Below are positions 23,401-35,604 of a DNA stretch of 64,000 bases, piece by piece. The position numbers and the translations under genes were made by a program. The stretch's first letter is position 1. Every line of letters starts with the position of its first letter. Origin of the DNA: Tanypteryx hageni (taxonomy: Eukaryota; Arthropoda; Insecta; Odonata; Petaluridae); NCBI GenBank assembly GCA_028673005.1, contig CM054116.1:81294572-81358571 (forward strand), written 5' to 3'. Below the pieces are notes generated by a model. The model worked only from the letters and a program-made list of their open reading frames with translations. It did not search any database and was not told the DNA's origin.

Positions 23401-25569
23401 AGAATAATCATCATCTAGACAATACCCTGTACACTAAAATTATGGAAAAATTAGGATATTTTCTGATAAGATTATGGCATCATCATCCATGCCTTTAGCA
23501 CGTATTTGGATTAAAAAATATCGCGAAATAGGTATGACGCCATTATATTTATCAATTGAAATGAGTTAAAATTTATCGAAAAACTACGAAACAACAATAA
23601 AATACTTTTCACGTTTTGCCACCACTGCTATCAAATTTGCTTCTCCTATTGTGATCCCTTATAGTCCAACAGAAAAACAAACCTATTCGCTCCTTCCTAT
23701 AGTCAATATCCCAAATTTAATCGTCATGTTTGTGCTTTCAGTAATACGTGAGAATTGCAATTATCTATGATACCCTCAATCACAGTGCGTGATGCAATTA
23801 TTGTTTTGGGTAGAATAAAATCTTTTTTTGGCATTCCCTTGAAATTCGAGTTAAAGAAGTTCCACTGTATATATTCAAATACATAAAAATATATTTCCGT
23901 ATTTTTAATTTTATATAACTCGAATAATTTTTACTTTCCCCTTGAGATTCGAGTTATGGAAGTTCCGCTGTAATTCGTTATGATGGTATTAATTTCCATT
24001 AAAAGCAATAAATCCCTGCAATCTTAATGTATAATATCAGATCCCTTTAAAATCATTGAGGTCGTTGTCATAGTATTTAAAGTTTTCCATTGTTGAAAAG
24101 AGGAAAAAATCCACCCTTTTTCCGATTAAATGCAGATATATACGCTAATTCGGTACGTATTTGAATTCTGCCTTCAAAAATTAAGAACTCCGTTTTTTCA
24201 CATAGAAAACTATTCCTTTTGCGAATTCGAATCCCAATTTTAAGTACCTAATTTAAAAATGTATTTTTAGAGAGCCTTGCACTGAATCCCATGCTTTCCT
24301 TATGGGGTATTGAAATGGAACATTGGGGTTAAAAGGACCCCTTAAATATTAACCTTTTTGTAATTTTCGATTTTTGTCGTCGGTTGTGCTACTCGACCTA
24401 CTACCTACATTTCAAATTTCAGAGATATAGATAGCCCTTTTAGAAGTACCTAAGTGTTTTGCGTCAATAACTGAAGCACAAGTAGCTATATCTATTATCT
24501 ATTACATATAATAAAGAGAATTCTGTCTTTCTTTCAGCGTGTTTACACGTTTACACAGTTGCAGCACATTTTTCATTTGCCTTTCAAAATCACTTATAAA
24601 TGCGATATGAATACGAGACTTGCACCAAACGACGCACAAAAGAACGGATATTTATTTTACAGCCATCGATTTTCGAATACGCTTCGAATCGTTCCACAAA
24701 TTTGTTATTAACACGAAAATTTGGCTAAATTTTAGACGAAAGAATTTCGTTGCCCTTAGCGACGGCATTGTTGCTTATCTAGCAAAATTACGTCTATATC
24801 TAAAAGCAATGACATGCATTTTGATATTGTATTTGAAATCAATTGTGAGAACTCTTTTTATAAATTTTGAATGCATTTTAATCGAAAGGGAAGTAATGAT
24901 GGCTTAATTTGAACGATAGGTTCTTTTTCTGCAGTGCCATTTCCAATGCGTAGAAGAAATCCAAACGAGCATACGACCGCTAATATTTTAACTAGCTTTT
25001 TGTTTTGTTTAATTTGACGACGAAAGAACTTAGTAAGTAGCTTTTTTAATTCACATTTTTTGTAATCGCTTTAAATGCACCGGCCATGCGTCCAATGCCT
25101 TGCTTAATTATCGAAAGAGATTAATCATAATCATTGTCAATATAGTCATTTGCTTTAAACTGCCCAATAAAATTTGCAAACGAAAAGATATTTTCAATGT
25201 ACGCGTGAGGTATCTTCCTATTTGAAATGTTGAGTTGTCCATCATTACAATGCATTGGAGTCGTTTCTGAAAGTTTTACGATACGTGTTTATTTGTTTTA
25301 AATTTGCATGAAACTTTTCACATAAATTTTCCATCGGTTTTTGTCCTTCATGATTTTGTTTCATTGGAAGCTGTGTAAATGCACTTGAAAGCTTGGGTCC
25401 AATAATGCAAAAATCCGAGGTACAACCATAGCAACCTCTTTATGAAATGTCGAAAAATCGAAGATAAACTTAAAATATGAGGGTGGAGAATGGAAGAGAG
25501 AAAAGGAGAAAGAATGGGAAGTGCCTTAAATTTAAAATTTAATCAACGCATACCAATCATTGAAGGGCT
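23401..25569. other. AT-rich, non-coding
   Basis: A possible Helitron 5' start near 24490-24530 (ATATAATAAAGAGAATTCTG resembles the family A start) is too short to call. The 95-codon frame at 24620-24907 has no motif. Confidence 0.35.
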
Positions 25570-26660
25570 TTTGTACTAGTTTTTATAGATATAGGAATAT
25601 ACTAATGTCCAGCCCAAACTGCAAGAGCTCGAGAGCTGAAAGTTTCAGCGTTTGTAGAAGTGTTGGAGAAATCTCCAGAAAAAATGAGATCTTTCACCTA
25701 TGTGACATGGCTTTGACTCCATAAATTCCGAGTTTTCCGTTTTTCCCCATAAGAAAAGCATTGCGCCATTTTTGTAAATTAATTTCGCGCGATTGCCGAT
25801 AAGTTGGAGAAATGATGTTTTGAGCACTGCTAAAAGACCGCAATACCTATTAGGAATTTATATCTATTTTTCTTACGGTGCCCTGGGTTTGACTCCAGAT
25901 GCCCCGGAATATCTCCCATAAGTTAGCATGGGAAAAAGTTATTCCAGTGTGTAGACCAACCTAAGAGGAATAGGGAGCTGAAATTTTGCATAATTATAGC
26001 ATTTTGCTCACAACCAACCAAATAAATCAAAAATTTTAAAATTATTAATTTTTAGGGGTTGTTTTCATCTCATTTGTACATTAAAGTTTAATAATTTTAA
26101 TCTCAGTAACTAAAAGTCTTAGATACCAGCTTTTGAAAACATTTTGTAACAAATTACATACAAAAAATATAAAACCTTAAAAGGTTCAACAATGTTGCCG
26201 CTAAATTTTCGCAAATGTTTAAACAAAATTTTAAGGTTTATGTATTTCCAAATGTGCTATGAAGCTGAAATATTTTTAAAGGTCAAATTTGTAAAAAAAA
26301 TGAAATAGGGATTATAGATATTTTGATATTTTAATTTGTATGGCTGTTAAAAATTCTTAAATTTTAAACAAATATATAAATGTTTATATACCACGGAGCA
26401 ATCTAGGGAGCTGAAATTTTTCATTTTGAGCTTAGTGCAAATGCACAAATAAACATTTGACTATCTCCATTAAGTTCATATTGCGGCCGTTCACAATTTT
26501 TTAAATTTAAACAATTTTATACATATTATTTCACTTTTAGATGTGCTACAATATAAAAATTTGGCAGAAATGTGTGCCATTAGTGTCCCTCATTTAAAAG
26601 TACAATATTCTTAAAATTAGTGAAATGAAATGCTTGCAGTATGCAAGCACATTCTACTAG
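25570..26660 (+). mobile_element. Helitron family B, copy 2
   Basis: The 3' end at 26657-26660 is CTAG followed by T, 8 nt after the hairpin GCTTGCAGTATGCAAGC at 26632-26648. The body has degenerate internal repeats (GGGAGCTGAAATTTT near 25975, 26262, 26409) and GCGGCCGTT near 26484, shared in inverted orientation with 34534-35260. Non-coding. The start is approximate. Confidence 0.75.
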
Positions 26661-27100
26661 TTTTTAAATATAGATCGAGTTATGCTAAACATTCTTTCTC
26701 ATTTTACACTCTACTTCTTGGCAGAGGCATTGAATGACACTGCTTGCTATAAGAATAGATGGCAATGTAGTTTTATCATCGAAACAAAAACTGATTACCA
26801 ATGAACTTTAAATGATTTATTTCATTGGGTTCACAAAAATCTAAAAAAACATTTTTCTCTCTGACGTCAAGAAGATTTTAATCTCTCACGACAATTCTAC
26901 TAAATTATATTTTTTTAAATGTCCTTAGTCGAGATTATACTCTCGCTTCGTCCAAATCCTCCTGTAACGAAAAGCAGTTTTCGGACCGAAAGAGGCGGAG
27001 TGATCCAAAAGCCGAACGCAGTCCATTTTTTGACGATAACGGAATGCAACGCGTCCGCAAAAGCAATAAGAGAGGAAGAAAGAACCGTCACGTGGGAGAC
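26661..27100. other. Non-coding, nothing recognised
   Basis: No features seen before the next purine block. Confidence 0.4.
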
Positions 27101-28200
27101 GGGATGAGTAGTAGCAGAGACGACGCAGAGGGAGAGAATGGTAGATAAGGAAATAAACCAAACATGCACAGACAGAGACCATGAACCATGAAGTAGGCTG
27201 TGGGAGGAGCAGAGAGTGAGAGAGAGAGAGGAAAAGAAAGAGGAAGTGTGCAAGGGTTAGAAAGAAGACGAGAGAATAGGAAGACGCCAAGGGTCCCATG
27301 TCACACGGAATAAGTTTCGGGGACGGGTAGAGTGGGAGTTGGGTTTCGGCGATCAAGAGATGTGGCGCGTGGAGCTAAGAGGAGGAGGAGGAAAGAGAGG
27401 AGGAGAGAGAGAGGAAAAGAGGAGGTCGGAAGAGAAAGGGGTTTTGAGGATGAGCGTGCGCGTAAAGGGAGAGAGATAGGAGGGGAAAAGAGGATTACAG
27501 GAGCCATGAAGGGAAAGGAAGAAGATAATGCTGGAGGCGGTAAGGACATTGTGGGAGGAGGTGGGAGGGAGCGGAGAACACTCCAGAGACAGAAGAGGGA
27601 GGAAGAAAGGGTGGGAGATGTATTCGTGCGAGGTGCCAGGGGAAGATTGTGGGGGGAGGTGGTGAGGGAGATAGAAGAGAGAGTCGGAGATAAAGTCGGT
27701 GGGCGTGGTGAAGGGTAATATTCAGGGCAAGGGGAGAGGGGAGGAATGGGAAGAGAGGGAAAGGGAAAAAGAGAGAAAAAGAGAGGAAGAGAGGGAAAGG
27801 GAGGAAGAGAGGGAAAGGGAGGAAGAGAGGGAAAGGGAAGAAGAGAGGGAAAGGGAGGAAGAGTGGAAAAGAAAGGAAAATTGCAGATCTTCCGTCTTTA
27901 AAAAAATTACGCCGTATGCCGTTATTAAACTAATGGCGGCGAACGGGCGGTTTGAAAAGAGGTAAAGGCGGATGAGGAAGAGAAGAGAGAAAAGAGTGTA
28001 ATGTTTCTTTTTTCATTGCTTAAAGCCCACTTCGCGCCGCGCGAGGACTAATGAAAGAGACGAGATGGCCGTGATGGGAGAAGAAATCTACGGGATAGAG
28101 AGAGAGGAAGAGAAAGAGAGAGCAATAGGTAGTAGTTGGCGTGGTGCGGTAAGAGGTAGAGCGAGGTGGGAAGAGGCGTGGCTCAAAGAATAGAATGAAT
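27101..28200. repeat. Long purine-rich block
   Basis: GA-rich plus strand, with a break around 27890-27960. Long E/R-rich (plus) and P/S/L-rich (minus) frames here, up to 143 codons, follow from the lack of stop codons in such sequence and show no conserved motifs. Confidence 0.75.
27783..27862. repeat. 18-bp purine minisatellite
   Basis: About 4.4 copies of GGAAGAGAGGGAAAGGGA, which translate as a repeating acidic/basic (EREREE) string in one frame. Confidence 0.85.
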
Positions 28201-29710
28201 GGATGGAAGCGCCTCACTATTTATTTCAAGATAAGCTCCGAATTCATTTCAAGTTGAGATGAAGGGAAAGTAATAAATTGATATGGAGATGGAAGAGAAT
28301 GAACAAAAATAATTCTTTACCCCGTTTTCATATTCATTTGTCCGTTTTTAATAGTATACTTGTGGTTTGGAAGGATCTTTTTTTCTCATCCCTGCTATAA
28401 ATTTCTGCAGATCCACAGTGAAAGACATTCTTATAGTGAAATGTATATCGCGTACCGTATTAAAAAATCATGAGTTTTTCTTAATTTAATGACGAGAGTG
28501 GTTCAAATAAAAACAGCGAAAGAGAATATTTATTTTTAAATATGAGATCAACTAAAAGTATTTTACCTAGAGAACTTATTTTGCTTGGCTCTCCTAAATG
28601 TTATTTTTATTTGGTTGTCCAATTGATAATTAAAAATTGAAGATTCGAAATGGCTACATGTCTGGAATGTTATAATAAGATTGATATGAAAGCAGTTACA
28701 AGATTTTTGTAATACATAAGTTAAACCTAAAGAATTTCATCGCACGATCATTAGCTGTTTTTATTTGAACTACCCTCGTACATAAAATGTTCTATCGAAT
28801 TTTCTAATATGCTGGAGGAAATTCATAAGCAAAAACATCCAGCGATAATTTAATAAAAGAATTACACTTAGCCTATTGCGAGTAATTATTCAGCTAGTTT
28901 TTTCTTTATAAATTTCAAATGTTGACTCTCTTGATTGCTCGAGCTATAGCCGTGACAAAAAGCTAAAAGTATTTTTCTCTGCATGATTCCTTGATGCCAT
29001 GACCAACAAGTCCGTAATTATGACAGCCATTCTTATTTCGTTTGATCTAAAGCGAAAGATGCATGAACGGAGAGAGCATTAAAAATGAAAAATAAGAAGG
29101 TACTATAAAATGACGAACTTTTAGTTTCCAAATCATCAAAGGTAAGCTCAATCTGTTAAAAATGTAAGTAGTCTTTTTCAGAGCGGCCAAACTTTAACAG
29201 ATCCGAGAAGAAAAAAATTGGAGAGGAACATCTCTGAAATGAATTATTAACCGGGAAAGCAGAAAGCTTCTTCGATCTTAGTGAGGGATAATCTCTTATT
29301 TTCTAACAAACAATAGACCGAAGACGAAGGGAATAAGACGTCAGCAAGATACTCGAAAACAGCGCCGAGGGATTTGATTACTCATCGGGAAGAATAGAAA
29401 GTTCCAGCTAACAAAGAACTCCGACGAACTATTTTTTTCATTGCAGTAGATTTAAGCAAAGCTGATTAAGATGAAAGTTCGTCGGTTTTTAGGAAAATCC
29501 CACCAATATATCCTGTTTATTCCAAAATCCCAATTTACATGCACGTTAATTCATTATTATCAAAATTGTATTTATTTCTTTTGCTTTCGATTTAGATTGA
29601 ATCATTGTTTAAATTAATTCTTTGTCGCTGACTGAGAGCACAATCCTAGAAGGTTTTAGCCTAAACTCATCTTTCCAGTCTATCTTTAAATATCCTATGC
29701 CATTAGAATT
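28201..29710. other. AT-rich, non-coding
   Basis: Nothing recognised in about 1.5 kb. Confidence 0.4.
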
Positions 29711-29758
29711 TATATATATATATATCATCATCAACATGCTGTTGTCCGAAGACAGGTT

Positions 29759-30043
29759 TTAGCTGAATCGCTCCCTCCATCTCTCTCTCTCCCTAGAAGC
29801 CTCATTTATACTTCTATAAGTACTATATTCCTGCTTTATATTCTCGAATATTCCTATTCTTTTTCTCCCTATTCCTCTTCTTCCGCTAATTTTGCCTTCT
29901 AAGATCGTCCTTTGTAAACACTGTCTTCTCAATATGTGCCCTATCCAATTTTCTTTTCTTCTCCTGATTGCTTTTATTAGCATCCTTTCTTCTCCCACCA
30001 TTTCTAATACTTCTTTGTTTCTCTTCCTCTCTGTCCATTTCAC
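29759..30043 (-). pseudogene. LINE copy B polymerase C-terminus
   Basis: 94-residue frame with KWTERKRNKEVLEMV, then AIRRRKENWIGHILRR and GKISGRRGIGRKRI, the usual post-RT tail of this LINE group (basic, GHILRR followed by GRR). It ends near the 3' UTR. The part between this and the RT frame (30044-30273) is readable only in shifted frames. Confidence 0.8.
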
Positions 30044-30273
30044 TTTATAAATATTTTTCCTCCTTTCTCCTTACCGTCCACATCTCTGCATCATAAAGAG
30101 CTATGCTCCATATGTAGCATTTCGCTAATTTCTTCCTTGTTTCTAAATTTATAATCTTGCTTGTGAGAAGCTACTTCTTCTCGTTAAATGCTGCTTTTGC
30201 TATTGCAGTCCTACTTCTGATGTCCTGTGTACTACTTCCATCTTGCGCTAAAATACTGCCAAGATATTTGAAA

Positions 30274-31263
30274 CTACTTACTTGTTCCAATTTTTGGCCA
30301 TTTACCATTTACAGTTAGTTCCAATGAAACCACCATGACTTTAGTTTTTTCGGCATTGATCTTCATTCCATATTGTTGGCCAACCTCCACTAGTCTGTCT
30401 GTCATCCTCTGAAGTTTTTTCTCATCTTCTGCTATTAATTCGTGATCATCTGCATATTTAATGGTGGTAATACTTTCACCTCCTATCTTAAATCCATTAT
30501 CTTCCATCAACGCTTCTTCTGTTATTGTTTCTGCATAAATATTAAATATCGCTGGTGAAATAGGACATCCCTGCCTCACTCCCCTCCCTATTGAAGTACT
30601 TTCTGTTTCTTCTCCTTCAACCCTGACTCTAATCTTTTGATCAAAGTAAAGGTTTTTAAGCAGTATTTTATCTTTCCAATATATTCCTATTTTTTAAAAA
30701 ATAGGCAACATTTTATCCCATTTTACTCGGTCAAAGGCTTTCTCCCAATCTGCAAAACAAAAAAATCATATCTTTATTGACTTCTAGTGCTCTTTCTATG
30801 ATCATCCTTACATCCTATAGCATCTCTAGTCCCTCTTCCTCTTCTGAAACCACACTGATTATCTTGCAGCTCTTTTTCTATTTTACCTTATTTCTTTTGG
30901 TTATTATTCTGGTTAGAACTTTAGCTGTATGAGAAATTAAACTAATAGTTTGGTAATATTTACAACATTTTGCATTGTTCTTTTTTTCAGTGGGACCATA
31001 ACAACATCTAAAAAATCTTCAGGTCATATACCAGTATCATATACGTGGTTAAAGAATTTTATGAGTTGCTTAACTGCTTTCGACCCCAAAACCTTAAGAA
31101 CGTCCACTGGTATATCACTCCCAACAGCCTTACTTCTTTTCATGTCATCAATTGCTCTTTTAACTTCAGAATCGAGGATACTTGGCCCTAGCTGATCTTT
31201 TTCCACATCCTCTTTTTCATTTAATTCAATATTTCTTGGCTTTCCTTCTTTGTCATACAGCAC
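30274..31263 (-). pseudogene. LINE copy B reverse transcriptase
   Basis: The 30274-30579 frame has RQGCPISPAIFN at residues 2-13 and the active site KYADDHELIAED (YADD at 42-45). The 31024-31263 frame has the N-terminal SKAVGSDIPVDVLKVLGS block. Between them, in broken frames, RGTRDAI- and FDRVKW-like pieces are present. Frame breaks near 30600, 30750, 30890 and 31010 make it non-functional. Confidence 0.85.
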
Positions 31264-31460
31264 CTCAATGTATTCTTTCCAGAAATTTTTTACATTGTCT
31301 GGCTCCGAGACTATTTTACCACTTTTGTTCCTATCTTTGTTGCCCTCTTCTTGAATAGTTCTCTTGCTTTGCTATACATGAGGTTTGTTCTACAAATTCT
31401 TTCACACTCGATAATCTCCTCGCATTTTTCATTTATCCATTGTTCTCTGGCTTTGTCTGT

Positions 31461-31817
31461 TTAACTTCTTAAAGCATTATTTGACTTCTTGTACTTTCTT
31501 TGGCCTTCTTCAGTGTTTTTTCCCGAGTAAAGAATCTTAAATTCGTCTGAATTTATCTCGCCTCCTCCATCCCACCGAACTTCACTAAGACCCACTATAC
31601 CTACATTATTCCTTCTCATTTCCCTTTTTAAGTTCTCTAGTTTACCCTCTGAATTCATTGTTCTAACATTCCATGTGCCTATTCTGAATTTCTCACTACT
31701 TGCTTTCTTCTTATTAATGTTACATTTCCTCTGTGCATCCCCTATGGTAGTCCCCACCCGGAGATCCGATTGGGGGACTATCTTACCACCGGAATATTTT
31801 ACCCCAGAGAGATCCAT
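31461..31817 (-). pseudogene. LINE copy B endonuclease start fused to linker
   Basis: 118-residue frame. FRIGTWNVRTMNSEGKLENL at 44-63 includes the metal-binding N of WN, and GLSEVRWDGGGEI with the catalytic E at about 79. After NTEEGQ (residues 101-106) the text jumps to RKYKKSNNALRS, which belongs to the linker after the endonuclease. About two thirds of the nuclease, including the GSDH end, is therefore deleted, yet the frame stays open across the join. Confidence 0.85.
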
Positions 31818-32145
31818 AGAGGAATTTGCAGCTTTTCAGCTTATCATGGGAAATATATTGAGGTAGTTTCCCCTTGCTTGACTCATTGCAGTTTTACAAG
31901 AGTGATTACCCATCTGTAGCTGTTCAGATCCACATGATCACCACCTACACAGGTATTGTGCAAGCTGATTCCCTTGCTCAGAGGGATGTAAAACCCCCAA
32001 GACTGCTTCTTTGCCTGATTTCCCCTCAGACCTTTCCGGCTTGGATGGTCCTACCAGGAGAATTTTCTCCCGCCGGCATAGCTCTTTGGTTCATATGAGT
32101 ACACAAATCCTCCCACCTCTGTAAGGTTATGCAGTCCTTAGGGAC

Positions 32146-32191
<46 letters not shown>

Positions 32192-32194
<3 letters not shown>

Positions 32195-32885
32195 GTCTTA
32201 AAATTTATGTGAGTGCTATCGCCTAGGAAATACGGTAGGCACACGCGCGCTCACCTTATTTTAAAGATAAAAATTTCGGGACATTTTTTCATTAAGTGTA
32301 TATTTTCTTTATTGACAAGAACAAGCAAGGCGATGTAACACCCTAAAATAACGTAGTATTACGGATTTTATTTATCGAAAAACCTGACGTTGTTCATAAA
32401 CACATGATGCAACCAAAATTACTGCATTAACTATGACAGGCAACACAAATAATCACTGAGGGGATAGATAGATATGCGTCTTTATTTGAGCGAGATTGAG
32501 ACTAAGCAGTCTCTTCATCCATCTAACCAATCTAGCGGAGGGAGCAGCGCAGGCACGCGTGGCAAAATGTTTTCATTTGAAAATTTTACATTAATCTCAT
32601 AATTCTAATCCGAAACCATAATTGCTTTAGAAATCACAACTTTTGATTCACGCAAGTATCAAAAATTGAAAAATGAAGTGCTTTTCTTATTGTTAGATAT
32701 GTCTACTAGCTACTTGTTATGATTACTGGATTTAACTGAGATGTAATTAATTTTTCTGTTTTTTATACATTTTTGCTTATTCTGAAACCACTTATGATAT
32801 TTTCTGAGAATTTCTTTCTAATTTCTTTAGCCAAGTAAAACAACAGGAACAATCGATATCTTCACTATATCCTACTATTTTTAGA
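32192..32885. other. AT-rich, with a short shared repeat
   Basis: 32462-32530 resembles 40862-40925 (TCTTTATT, then AGATTGAGACTA) at roughly 70 percent. The rest is unassigned. Confidence 0.45.
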
Positions 32886-34214
32886 CTAACTGAAACGCCC
32901 GGATACGCTCGGGAAAGTGTTTTATTTTAAGTTGCAAACGATTATTATGATTTATTAATTGTGGTAGCTCTGCTCTTAAGCTCCGCTTTAAAAACCTTGA
33001 TTTCATAATGGTATCTTGTAAAAACCATATATATAAAATTTAGTTGACATCCGTTTAGACAATTCCTTCCAAACCCTAATTACTGAAAAAGTTTAATTTG
33101 TAATTGTGACACCCCTGTTTAGTTGATCCGGTTTAAATATGCTATTATGGCTTTATATGTGTGTGTGTGCATAATAAATATCATAAAATGGTAAAAATCG
33201 ATGCAGACAATTCAACACAAACGCTTATAAAAGAAAATTTTTATTACTTTTATTTTGGCAGTCTTGCTTTTATATCTATCCTAAAAATCTTATTTTTGTT
33301 TTTTTATCTTGCACAACTTCTTCATACAAAACTTCGTTGAAATCGGTTCTGCTAATTCCTTCCAAATTCATAATTACCGAAATGTTTCACTTTGCAATTG
33401 TGGCACCCATACTTAGTTAATTGGGTCGACCTATAAAATTTTGGTCATGAATTTATGTGAAAATTCTATATACCAAATTTGTTTGAATTCGGTTCTGTCA
33501 ATTCCTTGCAAAAGCATAATTACCGAAAAGATTAACTTTGCAATTTTGTCACCCCTACTTAGTTAATCGGTTCGATGTATGGCATTTTTGTCATTAAATT
33601 CGGTGGAAATTGTATTCACTAAATTTGGTTATACTCGGTTTGGCCATTTTCTTCCAAAAGCATAACTACAGAAAATTTTATTTTGCAATTATGACACCCC
33701 TGCTTAGTCTATCCGGTCCAATTATGTCATTTTGGTTATGCATTTATGTGAAGATTCTATTTACCTACCTAATTTGGTTAAAATTGGTTCATCCAGATCT
33801 TACCTGATAAATACGTACATGCAGACGGACTTTGCCGAAATTTGGACCGACCGTTCCATGGGAACCCCTCGAAATCGTGAAATTTGGATCGGCCCTTACA
33901 TTACGATCCTTGACCCCGTAGACCGATTTTATCCATTTTAAGCTCGAAAATGTATCTCATCAAAACATTTACATTATTGGAGAATTCATCAAAATCGGTT
34001 AATTGGTTGCTGAGATATCTTTTTAAAAAACCTGCATTTGGAAGAAAAATAGTGACCCTCGGGCCCCCGTAAGCCGATTTAAATTTTTTTTGGCACTACA
34101 ACTTTCAGGATCAACCTAAAGCTGATGCCAAATTTTGAAGCTCCTACGTTTATTTTTTGAAGAGTTATGGCTGCCACAGACAGATAGACAAACATTCTTT
34201 TTTTATTTATAGGA
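32886..34214 (-). mobile_element. Helitron family A, copy 3 (most complete)
   Basis: Minus strand. The 5' end TCCTATAAATAAAAAAAGAA starts at 34214. The 3' end has the hairpin CCCGAGCGTATCCGGG at 32898-32913, 8 nt, then TTAG at 32886-32889 followed by T. The interior holds about five degenerate repeats of a GAATTGxCxxAACCGATTT ... GGGGTGxCACAATTGC unit. No ORFs, so non-autonomous. Homologous to 7690-9010 and 14617-14900. Confidence 0.78.
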
Positions 34215-34468
34215 TGATATACGGAAAATACATTTTATTAATTTGCTTCAAGAAAGTAATTTTGCGTACTTTCCGAGAGCAAACACCACTAATACTCCTA
34301 CTTATGCCAATTTAAGGACCCGAGTACCTTCCTCCGATATAAATCAGGGAAGTTTTTGGCGATCTTTTTTTCGGAAAAAATGTGCGTCTTATCTGAAAGA
34401 AGCCTAGTGAAACTTGGAATGTAGCTGGGGGTGTGGAAGAAACATATTTTGGCACGCAGAAATGACAA

Positions 34469-34473
<5 letters not shown>

Positions 34474-34529
<56 letters not shown>
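34474..34529. repeat. (TA)n microsatellite
   Basis: TA run adjoining the 3' end of Helitron family B copy 3. Confidence 0.97.
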
Positions 34530-34533
<4 letters not shown>

Positions 34534-35260
34534 CTAGTAGTTGGTGCTTGCATACTGCAAGCATTTCATCTCACATTAAAAGAACATTCATTTTTCAGAC
34601 AGAAATTTCGACATTACAAATAGTCTTTTAATTCTAAAGATTTCATTTCTGAAGCGATTTTCGTTTTTCCCACATGCAAGAATAATAGTTTAAAACAATC
34701 TCCAAATGTCGCAATTTTAAAAATTTTACACTTTCTTCATTATAAGGTTCTAATGCTACACATTTTAGCCAAATTTTAAAGTTGTAGCACTTCTAGAAAT
34801 AAAATAATATTTTTCTAATTGTTTAAATTTAAATAATTTTTAACGGCCGCCGCAATACATATATGGTAAAATTGAAACGTTTATTTGTGCAAATTTACTA
34901 TACTGTAAATAATTTGAAAATTTCAGCTTCCTAGCCCATCCCATAGTACCTAAACAGCTATCTATTTGTTTAAACTTTAAGAATTTTTAACTTCCAAACA
35001 AACTAAAATATCAAAATTTGTATAATCCTTATTTCGTTTTTTTAAGAATTCTACTTACTAAAAAAATTTCAACTCCGTGGCACATTCAGAAATATATAAA
35101 CCTTGAAAATTTGTTTAAACTATTGCGAATTTTTAGCGGCCGCATTGTTGCACTTTTTTCAATATTTTCGCTTTTTCTAGTCGATTTTGCACAAAATTCT
35201 ACCTATGAAAAAAATTTCGAATCTCCAGCTTATCTGGAAGTGCCTAAATATTAGTATCCT
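34534..35260 (-). mobile_element. Helitron family B, copy 3
   Basis: 3' end at left: CTAG at 34534-34537, 8 nt, hairpin at 34546-34562. The body matches copy 2 in inverted orientation, including GCGGCGGCCGTT near 34846 and the repeated GCTGAAATTT-like units. The 5' limit is uncertain, possibly up to about 35300. Confidence 0.75.
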
Positions 35261-35604
35261 CCTGTTATCATTATATATCGACGTATGTTATATCCTCCTC
35301 TGTAAGGAACGTCTATATAGAATGATACAGTCTTTTTTTCTGGTTGAACGTAACGGAACACCCTTCCGGAACCATCAATACAAAAGTACTAATTTGCATA
35401 ACTTACTACATATGAAATGAAAATATTTGCAATGCAATGACATTTTACTCGTATTACACAATTACACGTATTCCTCCGCTGACAATTTACTTTGAGTTCC
35501 TGTTTTTGCCCCATTTCACCTCTTTCGCGTTCCGGCACCTTATGTGTTTGAAAAATTACACTATATATATATTTAATATATATATATACATACATACATA
35601 CATA

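Larger units (their letters stand above)
29711..32191 (-). mobile_element. RTE-type LINE, copy B (internally deleted), between TA tracts
   Basis: Minus strand. Starts just inside the (TA)n tract at 32149-32191 with about 300 bp of apparent 5' UTR. It runs through an endonuclease start, a deletion, the linker, RT and C-terminus, and ends in a 3' tail (CTTCGGACAACAGCATG then TGATGATGATATA) at 29711-29760. Both termini therefore appear present. Several frameshifts. The RT wording differs from copy A, so it is a related but distinct subfamily. Confidence 0.88.

Noticed and set aside
27332..27965. E/R-rich plus frames as a coiled-coil protein
   Set aside because: Comes from an 18-bp purine minisatellite and surrounding GA sequence. 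Neighbouring frames are equally open.
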